Source of the DNA: Apoda limacodes
Lineage: Eukaryota; Arthropoda; Insecta; Lepidoptera; Limacodidae
Length of the DNA: 64,000 nucleotides
Assembly: GCA_946406115.1 (NCBI GenBank)
Contig: OX291555.1
Span: 10,930,001-10,994,000, forward strand
Direction of reading: 5' to 3'
The notes under the pieces are model-generated. The model was given only the letters and a program-made list of their open reading frames with translations, was not told where the DNA came from and did not search any database. Shown here piece after piece: positions 11,476 to 22,698 of this stretch. The stretch's first letter is position 1. Each line of letters starts with the position of its first letter. A program made the position numbers and the translations under genes.

Positions 11476-13498
11476 GACCTCTTGTTGCCGTGTTCAAAAA
11501 AACCTATATTTAAAGGATGTAACTGAATCCTATCCAATGAAATCCAGTACCACGGCTCGTTATAATAAGGATCCGAATATTTCTGAGTTAAAACGCAAAT
11601 TAAATGCTGCCTCGAGGTTCAGTAAGAAAGCAACTGCCAGAGCAAAATTCCAATTCATCGGCAAAATAGGTGGGCGACTTGCGAGCTATCCTTCTGGGTG
11701 TCGTGCTTTCTGGTCGCTTGCCAAAGCTGCCGAAGGGAACTTCTGCCAGTCGTCGTTACCACCACTGCGAAAGACCGATGGTGACTTGGCCCATAGTGCT
11801 AAAGAGAAAGCCGATCTACTGGGCAGTCTCTTTGCCTCGAACTCGAATATGAACGATGAAGGCGCTGTACCACCTACTATACCGTGGTGCGGTAAGTCCA
11901 TGCCGGAAATCTCCATAACGCAGCGGGAGGTCAGGTGGGCGTTGCTTTCTCTAGACGTTCATATGTCGAGTGGGCCAGACGGTATACCAGCAGTGGTGCT
12001 TAAGCAGTGTGCTCCTGAGTTATGTCCTGTACTCACGCGCCTCTTCGCGCTTTCCTACCACACTAGGCAATTTCCGTCTACATGGAAGACTGCGAATGTG
12101 CACCCGGTGCCCAAAAAGGGCGATAGATCAGATCCATCGAATTACAGGCCTATCGCTATTACCTCTCTCCTCTCTAAGGTGATGGAGCATGTGATCAACA
12201 CACAGCTTCTAAGATACCTAGAAGTACACGATCTGGTCAGTGACCGTCAATATGGCTTTCGCCACGGTCGCTCGACTGGTGACCTTCTAGTGTATATCAC
12301 ACACCGATGGGCACTAGCCATTGAGAGTCAGGGGGAGGCATTGGCATGTAGCCTGGACATAGCGAAGGCGTTCGATCGGGTCTGGCACCGCGGTCTTCTA
12401 TCGAAGTTGCCATCTTACGGAGTGCCCGAGGGTTTGTGCAAATGGGTGGCTAGCTTTTTGTCCGGCAGACGCATCCGAACTGTAGTTGACGGTAGTTGCT
12501 CTGATAGCATGGACATTAATGCTAGTGTCCCGCAAGGCTCTGTGCTGTCTCCTACGCTGTTTCTACTGCATATCAATGACATGTTGGACATCAACAACAT
12601 ACATTGCTATGCAGATGACAGTACTGGAGACGCTTTTTACACGGGTCGTGCAAACATCCCTCGTTCCGTTGTGGAGGAAAACCGCGGAGAAATTGTGTCT
12701 CAAATCGAGACCACACTGTCCCAGGTCTCTGACTGGGGACGGGTAAACTTGGTCCGATTCAACCCTACAAAGACACAAGTGTGCGCGTTCACCGCTAAGA
12801 AAACTCCATTCACTGTGGTCCCACAATTCCAGAACACTCCCCTCTCCATCTCCAAGAGCATTGGGATCCTTGGTGTCGACATCTCCAGCGATGTTCAGTT
12901 CCGAGATCATTTACAAGATAAGGTAAAGCTGGCGTCCAAAAAACTTGGTGTACTCAACAGAGCGAAGCAGTGCTTCACGTCGGGGCAAAGGTTGTTACTT
13001 TACAAGTCGCAAGTTCGGCCCCATATGGAGTACTGCTGCCATCTCTGGGCAGGTGCACCCGGATACCAGCTTGACCCTTTTGACTCGGTTCAACGACGGG
13101 CTGTGAGAATTGTCGACGATCCCAAACTCACTTGCGGTATCGAGCCCTTAAGTCTGAGGAGAGACTTTGCCTCACTGTGTGTGTTCTACCGCTTGTACAA
13201 TGGGTTGTGTTCTGAGGAATTGTTCGAAATGATGCCCACGGCTACTTTCTACCATCGCACCGCTCGCCATCGGCAGGGAATTCATTCTCACACTTTAGAA
13301 CCTAAATGGTCGCGTACAGTGCGGTTTCAAAGAAACTTCCTCCCGCGAACGCTTAAGTTGTGGAATGAGCTCCCTGCCAAGGTTTTCTGCAAGGACTACA
13401 GTATGGAGTTCTTCAAGAAAGAAGTTATTGGATTTCTGAAGGGTCGGCAACGCGCAAGTGATACCCCTGGTGTTGCAAGTGTCCATAGGCTACGGTGA
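11453..13498 (+). CDS. LINE reverse transcriptase, C-terminal part of ORF2
   Basis: An open frame of 681 codons ending in TGA. The first 30-40 residues probably belong to flanking DNA; there is no natural start, because the element is truncated inside the linker between endonuclease and reverse transcriptase. Reverse-transcriptase blocks in order: PVPKKGDRSDPSNYRPI, LLSKVMEHVI, QYGFRHGRST, the catalytic LDIAKAFDRVWH, VPQGSVLSPTLFLLHIND, and the catalytic YADD at 12608-12619. The C-terminal thumb and HM-EYCCHLWAGAP-Y block follow. It would copy the element's RNA at a nicked target site, but without its endonuclease this copy cannot mobilise itself. Overlapping short frames on both strands are shadows. 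Confidence 0.85.
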   Translation: MVLEFEASTSCCRVQKNLYLKDVTESYPMKSSTTARYNKDPNISELKRKLNAASRFSKKATARAKFQFIGKIGGRLASYPSGCRAFWSLAKAAEGNFCQSSLPPLRKTDGDLAHSAKEKADLLGSLFASNSNMNDEGAVPPTIPWCGKSMPEISITQREVRWALLSLDVHMSSGPDGIPAVVLKQCAPELCPVLTRLFALSYHTRQFPSTWKTANVHPVPKKGDRSDPSNYRPIAITSLLSKVMEHVINTQLLRYLEVHDLVSDRQYGFRHGRSTGDLLVYITHRWALAIESQGEALACSLDIAKAFDRVWHRGLLSKLPSYGVPEGLCKWVASFLSGRRIRTVVDGSCSDSMDINASVPQGSVLSPTLFLLHINDMLDINNIHCYADDSTGDAFYTGRANIPRSVVEENRGEIVSQIETTLSQVSDWGRVNLVRFNPTKTQVCAFTAKKTPFTVVPQFQNTPLSISKSIGILGVDISSDVQFRDHLQDKVKLASKKLGVLNRAKQCFTSGQRLLLYKSQVRPHMEYCCHLWAGAPGYQLDPFDSVQRRAVRIVDDPKLTCGIEPLSLRRDFASLCVFYRLYNGLCSEELFEMMPTATFYHRTARHRQGIHSHTLEPKWSRTVRFQRNFLPRTLKLWNELPAKVFCKDYSMEFFKKEVIGFLKGRQRASDTPGVASVHRLR

Positions 13499-13568
13499 CC
13501 GCTTACCATCAGGCGGGCCGTAAGCTTGTTTGCCACCTTAGTGGTATAAAAAAAAAAAAAAAAAAAAA
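11480..13568 (+). mobile_element. 5'-truncated CR1/Jockey-type LINE with open reverse transcriptase
   Basis: A LINE copy with no endonuclease domain and no target-LTRs, ending in the short tail ATCAGGCGGGCCGTAAGC ... GCCACCTTAGTGGTAT followed by about 19 A. The reverse-transcriptase frame is uninterrupted, which suggests a recent insertion. Other fragments of the family lie at 5.6, 16.0, 23.4-25.3, 40.1 and 48.2 kb. The exact left boundary is uncertain (between about 11470 and 11550). Confidence 0.85.
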
Positions 13569-13624
13569 CCTAAATAGGTAATAAGATCGGCAATTTCTGC
13601 ACCTATTATATTCCTTTCTCATCT

Positions 13625-13755
13625 GTATCCTATCCTGCGAATACTATAAATGTGAAAGTTTGGATGTTTGTTACTCAATCACTGTACGGATCTGAATGAA
13701 ATTTGGCACACATATAGGTTAGGTCCTGGAATAGGAAATAGGCTACTTTTGATAC
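13625..13755 (+). repeat. 5' part of a Helitron-like non-autonomous element
   Basis: ACTATAAATGTGAAAGTTTG, then CACTGTACGGATCTGAATG, AATTTGGCACACATATAGG and GGAATAGG-AATAGGCTACTT. This is the same block order as the element at 28786-29035, but the CTAG-type 3' end is not found nearby. Confidence 0.5.
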
Positions 13756-13759
13756 CGAA

Positions 13760-15990
13760 CAATTCATGAGATCCTTCGCAAATAAGTATAACCGAGCTTA
13801 AACGAACTATAGCTACAGCTAACTTCATTAGTACACGAACTTCATAATTTTGGAGTTATTTAAGGAGAATATAGTGTTTCGTAAAACTGTACTTAGATAT
13901 AAAGAATATACAAAATAGAGTAAATTTTTAAAGATAAATGATGTAATAGAGTACAGAATTCTAAATTAAGAAGAGATACACAATGTTTTAATATAAGATA
14001 ATGCATTAAAGTTATACGTTATTTCAATAAAAATAAATAACATTCATGACATGACAAAAATACTGATAAAAAAGTAAAAGCGACAAATACGTATAACACG
14101 TAACCAAACTGAAAAAATCTCCGAATGAATAATAATGGAATGGCATTTCAAACAAATCAACTCAATTGCAAAATCCGCACAAACTTCCTCAAAAAACATA
14201 TATTTTTATGCGGAAATTTTGATATTACCTTGACTGTTATTAAAATGTCGATGATATAAAATTTGATGTATCCATATTGCTTTTAAATTACGCTTCAGTG
14301 AGTCACAATATGTTACCCAGAGTAGTGATGGCGGACGCGTCTTTGCGTAAGGTCATTGAGTAGGCAGTGGTCCTATTTGTACAGACCTACCTACTTACTA
14401 CAAAAGTATAATGGAAATAATAAATCTAAGGTTAGGACTCATATTCAAATTAGTTTTTTTTGGTCAGAAAACCTAAATAGCTATAAGCGAAGGATGATGT
14501 TTTGGTAACACGAGATTTATTAAAATATGAATAAAACGATTACAAGATTTTTATTTTTATACGCTCTTTAAACGCACAAAGGTTCAATACCTTATCATAC
14601 AGTCTGATTTTTCACTACAACTTGTCTGTCCATTAGGAATTGAATGGACACGAAAGTTTAATTGAGTAACCTAGTTTTTCTGGTAACATCGATGAGTGTC
14701 ACAATACTGACATCGTTCAGGACACACGCGTGTTGTTGCAGAACATAACCAAAAAAATCACTATTCTATCCGATACATTTCCTAGTGACTTATAAAATCC
14801 TAGTACATCAATCTTATAAAGACACAAAATCATCATAGAAGTAAGAAATACAATATAAATAATACATTCATAGAAATATTCTATCCGAGGGTCGATTCCG
14901 TAAAATGACAGCTAAGAAGGTTCTATTATAGAAGGTTAGGTTAAGGTATAGAAGGTTCTAGATTATAATCTAAGTGGCCTACCAATTGCTACTTCAGCTT
15001 AGCCCTTTGAGCTATATCAGTCATCCTAGTTCTTCTATCTCCTCATTTCAGATTCCATGACGTAGAAAATACTCTGAGCCTAGCTATTTAAGCATTTATA
15101 TAACACTACCAAGTTGTGGAATAAGTGACGCTTTCCAACCAAGTTCCGTTTTGAGAACGTTTTGGGAGTAGCAGCGCATAACGAACAAAAAAGGAGTTAT
15201 TAAGGCCCCTGTGACACAAAATTGAGGAAATGTTAATCGATTAACGCACTACAAGACACGGAATTGGCACTAATAAAATTGAAAACAGAAGGAGCGTGTT
15301 GCCATAATAAATACAGAAGAAGAATAAAATGTTATATTTTGACCACACTAATGCCCATTAATGCTCAGTAGTAACACATTAGATGTTAAATTAACAATTT
15401 TAATATCAGCCTTGAACTATGCACGATGATTTTATTGTATTATAATCTGAATGTTTATTTAATCTTATATCTTAGTATAAAAAATATTACCTTTTTTTTT
15501 TTTTGAAATGAAACTGGTTTTAAAAAGTGGAAAAAAATAAAGCTGCTCCAACTGATTTCGTTTTAGTAAACTAAAACGACTTAAGTTGTTAAAATTACAC
15601 AATTTTCGTATTTCTGTCAAGCATAGATATGCAAGGTCAAGTGCAAGGTGGGCCAGAGTAGGGTTCCGTGGTCTTTGTTCCTAATAAAAGTGTAGGTGTT
15701 GTGTCGGGACTGTTATAATTTTCTTATCACACTTACTAGTAAATACTGTCATTACGTGCAGGCAAAGTGGGTGCTTAATTACTTAATATATGGTGCGTAC
15801 GTTTAAAACCAGTAGCTGGATACAAACCCGCATCAAAATGTGGGGGCCAGCCACTTTTACAGCAACTTTAGTCCTGGGTAACAGGTAATGAGCTCATCGC
15901 CGCAACCCAGCTTTTGATACAGTGTCTCTGGATTAAGGTCGCTTTGTGTATATAACATTACAGACTAATAGATAAATAAATAGTTTTTTG
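13760..15990. other. intergenic, no gene seen
   Basis: AT-rich. A small cluster of AGAAGGTT repeats at 14918-14965 is the only visible structure. Confidence 0.4.
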
Positions 15991-15998
15991 AACACCAA

Positions 15999-16056
15999 CA
16001 TGCGTCCATAGGGTACGGTGACCGCTCACCTTGCCACCTTAGTGGTATAAAAAAAA
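15999..16056 (+). mobile_element. 58-base LINE 3' tail remnant
   Basis: GTCCATAGGGTACGGTGACC, then GCCACCTTAGTGGTATAAAA, matching the end of the 11.5-13.57 kb LINE with about 20 bases missing in the middle. An extreme 5' truncation. Confidence 0.7.
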
Positions 16057-16160
16057 AGTGTTTATTCACATACAGAGAATAAAAGTAAACAAAAGTATAC
16101 AATATATTGTCAGTTTTTGATGAACTATAAAAGATTAAACAGGCAAACAATCATTAACTT

Positions 16161-16260
16161 ACTAGCTTTTTCCCGCAGCTCCAACTTGCGCTAAATTCGG
16201 TTATCGGCGTGGGATTTCTATACAACTCCTTGATTATAAGATTTTGTGATTTTGGAAGGA
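16161..16260 (-). repeat. Helitron-like 3' end
   Basis: On the minus strand the sequence runs through CCGATAACCGAATTTAG-like, a GC-rich hairpin region and ends in GCTAGT. On the plus strand this begins ACTAGC at 16161. Similar ends occur at 18637, 19897 and 29031. Confidence 0.5.
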
Positions 16261-16399
16261 AGTTTGCTATATCAAGCTATACCTAGCTTTAGCAATAGTC
16301 CGTCCACATGGAATTCGGTTATAATTATTCCTGCTTGGGAAATTTTGTGTGAAAATAAAAATAAGCTAAATTCCAACTTATTTGGATGCACCGTGTAAA

Positions 16400-16660
16400 C
16401 AAACAAACTCAGCTTTTGGCTCAGTGGGTAATGCCCCGATTGCTGAATCGAAGGTCGTGGGTTCGATTCCCGCACCAGACAAACATTTATTATTTGTGTT
16501 TGTCTTGAGGCTGGGTATATTCTATGTGTAATATGTATGTATCTACAGAAAAAGTATATATTATTATATTTGTATCCGTTGTCTCGTATCCACAACACAA
16601 GCTTTGCTTACTATGGGGCCAGACGGCGCTGTGTGTAATGTCCAAAAATATGTATTATTA
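16400..16660 (+). mobile_element. tRNA-derived SINE
   Basis: Has an internal RNA polymerase III promoter: A box TGGCTCAGTGGG at 16417-16428 and a perfect B box GGTTCGATTCC at 16460-16470. A body with TTGTCTTGAGGCTGGGT and TTTGTATCCGTTGTCTCGTA follows, ending in ATT repeats near 16655. The same body recurs at 57860 and 59050. It is not a functional tRNA gene: no acceptor stem closes. Confidence 0.75.
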
Positions 16661-17025
16661 TTATTATTATTTATAATATCAAGTATGGATAAAGGCCGGT
16701 TAATCTCAATAATAAATCTAAACAATGTTTGTCAATATTTTTGTAATCCTCAAATAAAGTTCCCTAAAAAGTAATTCTCATATTTAAATGCATTATTTAT
16801 ATCACCTTCTTTTACCTAATATACGGTCAGGTTAAACAACTAAAGTTGAGAAAGCTACGTTTAGATTTAGTCATGTGTAACGGATAGACGCGGCACAGTT
16901 ACGAAAGATATTTATAAGGTACAAATGTCAGATGGAGTGGAGTAGGGCGTAGTCAGGGACTGTTCTATCACTTTACAAGGCAATGTTGAGTTGTTCATAT
17001 AAAGCGCTAACAGATGAAGTATTTG

Positions 17026-17102
17026 CGATCACTGGTTGAAGGTGATAAGTAAAGATAACGTCGGCCGCAGTCAATAACTGGATGGGTGACCGCCTGATCT
17101 TG
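17026..17102 (+). repeat. 5S-rRNA-like fragment
   Basis: CTGGATGGGTGACCGCCTG at 17079-17097 matches the eukaryotic 5S rRNA internal control region segment at 18 of 19 positions, and preceding bases (TAAGTAAAGATAACGTCGG) resemble the 5S AAGTTAAGCAAC-ATCGGGC segment. The rest of 5S is not recognisable, so this is a degenerate 5S-derived repeat, not an rRNA gene. Confidence 0.45.
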
Positions 17103-17223
17103 AGTGATTTTGATGCGTCTAGTCAATTCTTAGTGTCAATGACGCCATTTGACGAGCCAAGTAGGGCTTAATGGGAGATTTAAAAAATCTAGTTGAGTCG
17201 AGCCAATTTGCACTGAGCTAACG

Positions 17224-17290
17224 TAGTGAAGCCTAAGCTTCTTTTCTCTAAGGAGACGCCTGCATGTACCTCTTCAGTGGGTTTGTGCAA
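17224..17290 (-). repeat. fragment shared with 32565-32690
   Basis: AAGCCTAAGCTTC...AAGGAGACGCCTG here is the reverse complement of CAGGCGTCTC...GGAGCTTAGGC at about 32580-32615. Unclassified dispersed repeat. Confidence 0.45.
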
Positions 17291-18165
17291 CGGCTGATGC
17301 AAAGATTGCCTAACCATTAGCAAACCCCGTCCGGATGTACGGACATCATTTGCATAGACAATTTAATTCTGAGAACCAGACTTTGCAAGATTCATGGCAT
17401 AAGTTTAGGTTCCAACTGCCTTATTATCCCTGTGAAACGGGACTGAACTATTTTGGAAAAAGGTTTTAAGTAACTGCCTGCTTTAACCTACAAAAATATC
17501 GGATTTCGTAAACCTATTTTCATCTTCTATCAAGGGGGTGATATACCAAATGTATGTATGTATGTATTTATTCCCTTAAGGGATTAACTAGTAGCTGGAA
17601 ACACACCCACGTGAATTGGAAACGGGAATAACCTAAATTATCAACCTTAACAAAAAAAATTATGCATTTAGTTTCAGAAACGATGGATTTGTATGCAAAC
17701 TTACAATTCTGTACCTCTTTAGGGTATTAATTGTGCACAATCCTATAAAGCTCGGCTCGCCTTCATATTCACATGAACCCCTGTGTATAATTTAAAGTCT
17801 CTAGACCCAGTAGTTTGTTCTGTACGTTGATATATTAGTCAGCAGCCAGTTTATTCTTTAATATATACAAAAAAATATAAATCTATAAAACTTCCAATCA
17901 TCAAAGTAACCGATTACCTAAGCATTAACCGAATATCTAAGATTCATTAACATATATATGCTAAACAATTCAAAATCAAATAACTACATATTTTGGACAA
18001 ATTAACCTGATAATATATTATGATATTTTGTCAAATATAATGCATTATTATGATAACATATAGTAGCATAAATGTATAAATAAGCAGTTTCAAATGCATT
18101 TAATTAGTTCTTTATATTTGTGGATCTATATGTACCTAAATGTTAAATAAACAAGATGTTAAAAT

Positions 18166-18260
18166 CAATACTGAAATATAAATGCGAAAGTATCTTTGTC
18201 AGTCTGTCTGTCTGTTGTCTTCACGCTTAAACCGCTGTACCGAAATAAAGATGAAGGCGA
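18166..18260 (+). repeat. 5' part of Helitron-like element
   Basis: AATATAAATGCGAAAGTATC, (GTCT)n and GCTTAAACCGCTGTACCG: the block order of the 28786-29035 element's left side. Confidence 0.5.
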
Positions 18261-18636
18261 GGAATTTGACTCATTATTTTAATTATTAAAGAATTTGTTT
18301 ATATAGATTGTATAGCAAGTGAAAAAGGGGATTTTTTTTATGGTAGGACTTTAGTTAAATTATACATAGTATACGTATTAGCGAAGGATTATACATATAT
18401 AGGTAGTTGAGTTCTTGATTAGAATCCTGAGTGGAGTTTATATTTTTCACGAGTTATGCACTTTGCTTTTTACAATTGACTATGAGAGAATAACTCGCCT
18501 TATTTGACACGTGTTACATTGAGTAACGGGCCCATGATGTAGATGGTTAAGGTTATTGACAACTTCTTCAAAATAAACCAATAAAACACCGAGAATGATG
18601 TTGGTACATTGCTAGTTTCTCGCCAATTATAAAAAG

Positions 18637-18722
18637 ACTAGCTTCAACCAGCGGCTTCACCCTCCCCATATTTGGTTATCGGCGTAGGATTCTTACGGTA
18701 ACTCCTCAATTATACAAAAAAA
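18637..18722 (-). repeat. Helitron-like 3' end
   Basis: Plus-strand ACTAGCTTC at 18637 followed by GGTTATCGGCGTAGGATTC, the reverse complement of the usual 3' segment. A degenerate copy. Confidence 0.45.
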
Positions 18723-18814
18723 ATCACGATTTAAGTTCTCTCTCTCTCTCTCTTAAATAATTAAAAACTAATTAACTGATGGATTAATCAATGGATTAAC
18801 CTCGCGATCTTGGC

Positions 18815-18985
18815 GCTCCATACAAACTTTACACCCCCGTTTTACCCCTTTAGGGGATGAGTTTTAGAACTGTAACTTAACGCACGCCTGCATCATATTA
18901 GTTATATGTGTGCATGCCAAATTTCAGCTCGATCCGTCTAGTGGTTGGAGCTGTGCGTTAATAGATCAGTGAGTCAATCAGTAAA
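18815..18985. repeat. unclassified dispersed repeat
   Basis: ACACCCCCGTTTTACCCCTT, AGCTCGATCCGTCTAGTGG and GCTGTGCGTTAATAGATCAG resemble blocks seen again, diverged and reversed or forward, near 31930-31985 and 29140-29210. Confidence 0.4.
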
Positions 18986-19175
18986 GAAGATTCGTTGCAA
19001 TATTCATTTAAATGCCTGAAATTTAAGGGAAGCAGATTACATAATAGCTCTCACCATAATATTTGGTGGTGTGCATTCAATTCCATGTCACCTGACGTGG
19101 ACATTTCAATAAAACTCTGCGTTTAGTATATGTATTTGTTTGACACCTTTTGTCGTGGACTGAAAATAACACTTT

Positions 19176-19619
19176 TTACGGTTCTGTAGCCAAATGGCAA
19201 AAACCCTTCTGAATTTGTTATATCCGTCCATCCGTATGACACAGCCGTAATTATAATTACGCCGGCTTTGAATTTTGAGATTCTAATGAAATTTTACAAG
19301 GATGAGTCTTTTGTGAATCGCCATACAGATATGCTACGAAAATTGAATTTAGGGGTTGTTTTTAGGGGTAGGTCTATACAATGGAGCGAGGGATAAAAAT
19401 TCACGCACCCTATTATGTGATGTATCATTGAATAATACTTTAAAAAGGAAAAAAATAAAGATTTATATTTTGCGTTTCTTAATACCGCGTGGTTTTAAAA
19501 ATTCGAAAATAAATTATGATAATAGGGTTTTATAAATACTTCCAATGAAAATTAATTTAGACAAAATAGATCCAATTTTTTTAGATATATGCAATAATCC
19601 TTATTGTACGGAACCGTAA
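19176..19619. mobile_element. 444-base TIR element
   Basis: Left end TTACGGTTCTGTA at 19176-19188; right end TACGGAACCGTAA at 19607-19619: 12 of 13 bases are inverted repeat. Interior begins GCCAAATGGCAAAAAC and has ATCCGTCCATCCGTATG; related sequence occurs at 29820-30060. Probably a non-autonomous DNA transposon. Confidence 0.6.
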
Positions 19620-19845
19620 CTTAATGCATGTACGACACGGACTAGGTCGTTTTTTTTTTCAAGAAAAAGGGCTTGGAAATTGGTATATTGGTGTCTACCG
19701 CGCCTTTTTTCTATGTAGTATTTCTTGTCGCATGAATATTTTGGCTGTACAGTAATAGGCCTTTGCCTAGTTTTTTTTTATTTGCAGTTGCCAGTTTTAT
19801 ATTTGGAACATTTTGAAACAGGTATAGTTAAAAAAAAATGTTTTT

Positions 19846-19900
19846 CTTACACTAACCGATAACTGAATTTAGGGCGGGTGAAACCGTGGGCAACAGCTAG
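19846..19900 (+). repeat. Helitron-like 3' end
   Basis: CCGATAACTGAATTTAGGGC, a GCGGGTGAAACCGTG hairpin region and a CTAG end at 19897-19900 followed by T, as expected for Helitron 3' termini. Confidence 0.55.
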
Positions 19901-20325
19901 TGTACAATATCCCAGCCTTAGTCTATTGTATTGCGATGCGACAGTTCATATATTTTGAATATTTTATTTTATATGCAATACGTTTTATCGACTCTTAATA
20001 ATATGTTAGACGTTATATTGCATAACGATTTACGAAATTAGGTTGTTTCATAACCCTAAACTAGATATATAAATTTGAATAGTCAAAATACTTCCTTAGG
20101 CGTATTTACCTATTGATAATAACATATAAAAAGTAGATTATTTTTTTGCAATGCTATTCAATAGTAACATCAATTTGATGATCTATCTGCCAAAATTTTA
20201 TTTTGTAAAAAACTGATAGTATTTTGTTTCTAATGATTTGCCCAACCCTACTGATTTATTCAAAAGTGTTGCACATACACACACAAAGACAAGTATGATA
20301 ACATCGTAAACAATATTCTACGCAC

Positions 20326-20428
20326 ACATCAGTCAGTGTTTATATTAGATAGGGCTACAAAAAATATTATGAATACTGCAAAATCTAATAATAATAGAAA
20401 TAATATTTTTGTTCATTGTTACAGAAAT
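20326..20428 (+). promoter_or_regulatory. candidate initiator / 5' UTR of the scarface-like gene
   Basis: The stretch ACATCAGTCAGTG at about 20326-20338 contains TCAGT, the arthropod initiator motif, roughly 100 bases before the ATG at 20429. No convincing TATA box lies 25-35 bases upstream. A pyrimidine-rich tract ending in ACAG at 20421-20424 could instead be a splice acceptor, making the true first exon a distant non-coding one. An in-frame ATG at 20369 would precede the signal peptide if transcription starts at the TCAGT, which favours the splice-acceptor reading or leaky initiation. Undecided without 5' transcript ends. Confidence 0.35.
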
Positions 20429-21415
20429 ATGAAGCCACTACTTCAAACAGTGGTGGCGGTCTGCCTGGTATTGGCAGCTAATGCTCACCCAGAAAATATA
20501 GAACAAGTCAAAGAACTCGATCAAACCAAAGACACCGTACTCGAAGCAGAAGAAAGCGAACCCCAAGCAAGAGTAGAGAGATGCACGACCTGCTCATCAA
20601 ACAGTGTTAAACTAAATTTCTCTCCTAATGACATCCTTGGGGCTCTTCGTGCTTTGCCACCTGGAGAAGTTCACAGCGAACAATCTTTCGAAGGATGCTC
20701 AACAGAAAAAGGTTGTGCTGGCATTAAAGTCAAAGATGGAAAAGTGGTTGAGAAGTTTGGTAACGCAGATTCCTTCAAAGCTGCTGCTGCAGCTGATACT
20801 GGAAGCGAGTTCTCTTTCCATGCTGCTGGAAACTTAGGTAATCCTCCATTCTGGTGGATGAACGAAGGTTCTCCTTTCAAAAATGGAGGAGGAAACTTTA
20901 AACAGTTTAGTAAAGCTAGCTCAAGCTATACTAGCTTAGGGGGTGGTGCGGAAGGAACGGGAAATGGTGATATCGGTGCTTCCTTCAACCTTGGAGCGAA
21001 TCCATTCCTGAATGGTGGTTCACAATCAGCTAGCTCATTCTCAAGCTCAGCCCAAGAATCCTACAGTACCTCAGGCAAAGGAGGTCTTGACTTCGCAAAC
21101 AACCCATTCTTAAATAATGGTGCTAACAGATTCGGACAGACAGGGTTCCAAGCGCAAGGAGGTTTTACCCAAAGTAATGGACAATCTGCCTTTACGTCCT
21201 CCGGAAGTGAAAGCAAATTTGGCGGATCAGGATATATTGGATCCTCTCCAAGGCCTTTCACAGCATCTACGGCATCTAATGCGAACTTTGACTTCGAGCA
21301 GAGTCAGCAGACCTTTGATGATGCCTTCCAGAGCTGTTCTGGTCAGGATTACGTATGTGTACTCAAGAGTCAATGCAACAACGGAGTAGTCAGCGTCAAT
21401 GGGGCTGGAACCAAG
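20429..21415 (+). CDS. scaf: scarface-like, exon 1: signal peptide, Ser/Gly/Asn-rich region, first half of clip 1
   Basis: 329 codons ending in AAG before GTAAG. The ATG at 20429 has A at -3 and opens a typical secretion signal (basic residue, hydrophobic core VVAVCLVLA, probable cleavage after Ala19), so I prefer it to the in-frame ATG at 20369 or the GTG at 20336. After a charged Glu-rich propeptide comes CTTC, then a long low-complexity region with repeated NPFLN-type blocks, likely an extended, disordered extracellular segment. The exon ends inside a clip domain: Cys303, Cys310 and Cys316 with the VCVLKSQC spacing typical of clip-type protease homologues. The remaining three cysteines are 22 kb away in exon 2. 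Phase 0 at the donor. Confidence 0.85.
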
Positions 21416-22690
21416 GTAAGATATTTTTACTTTCACCATTTTGCTTTGCAACAGCAGATGACACTGCGCTACATCGTTATCGTTATAATAGTACGCTAAA
21501 ATATTCAAGTATTTTTTACAATATTAATTAAAGTGAGGTTTAAATTGAGATATGTATCTGATATATATCTGAAAAACTTGTTAACCAATTTTGTTCAAAA
21601 TCATTTTCTTTGAAATTTGGTTATAAAGATCTTTCTATATTTAGATTATTTGTTGAAAAGTTAGAGCAGAAGGACTCACAATTTTCAGTTTTGAAAGTTA
21701 GTAGGTAACCCGCAACACATTCTTTAAAAACTGTAAAAAAAATATCCCTAACTTATTTCTTAGAAAATCCTAAAACATTATAGCAATTAAAATCATATTA
21801 CACACTAATATTTATATCGTTTGCGCAAAAATGCATTAATTCGTACAAGCACAGAAATATCCGTTACATAACACTGAATCGATTAATTGTAAGGTTTTTT
21901 ACCGAAAGAAAAACATAGGTAATGACGCATTCGTCTTAAACTAATAATGAATTCATTCACAAAAAAAAGGAATTCTTCAGTTCAGGATGTATAACTTAAA
22001 TATTACTGTTATAATCCTCAACAATAATTGGCAATTTATCGTTCGCTTACAGAAAAGATTATAATTGAGTTCTGAATGCCTCAGCAACCTTTGCCTTATC
22101 CATCTTTAAAAAATAAAAAGATAATTTTTGTTAATGTTATAATCAGCCGTGTAAAGAAGATAAAAGGTCGTGTCATGCCAAACGTGGCTTATTATAAAGA
22201 ATGGCGAGTTTTGTCCTGTCATTGTTTGTATTATGTCATTACAATAATTTATTGGTAGGTCGGGCTTCTAAACACTTTTTGAACTCTACAAAATTATGTT
22301 AACAAATTACTGCATAATAAAAACATCTAAGTGCGTGTCGGAATTTTCACATTTAGGGTTCAGTATCATCTTTAGAATATAAGCCGTCCGAATGGCAGAA
22401 TTATTCTTACGCAGTTGGTGAGTTAATCCCTTACGCGTTTGACCGCATAATCAAGTTTAGGAATGTAATAGTAAAAATGAGGAAATCTCAAATAAAAAAT
22501 ATGATTTATTAATATATTGGTATTGTTAAGTAAAATTTACGTAATAATAAACATTATCACCAAATTTTAAGCTTACAGGATAATGAGAAGTTCAAAAAAG
22601 CTTCGAAACAAAATTATGTAAAGAAAGCTGACTTTGGTGGCCTCTGATTTATCTTTTAATAATTTTTAAAACAAATATAAAATATTTATA
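21416..22690. other. start of intron 1, no repeat family recognised
   Basis: AT-rich single-copy-looking sequence. The 60-codon frame at 22076-22258 has no features. Confidence 0.4.
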
Positions 22691-22692
22691 TA

Positions 22693-22698
<6 letters not shown>

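Noticed and set aside
11670..12910. Several 60-115 codon frames overlapping the LINE reverse transcriptase
   Set aside because: Shadows of the main frame on both strands, without motifs.
16410..16475. tRNA gene
   Set aside because: A and B boxes are present but no cloverleaf closes, and the sequence continues into a SINE body found at two more sites.
20336..20428. GTG-initiated N-terminal extension of exon 1
   Set aside because: GTG is not a normal animal start; the extension would bury a clear signal peptide beginning at 20429.
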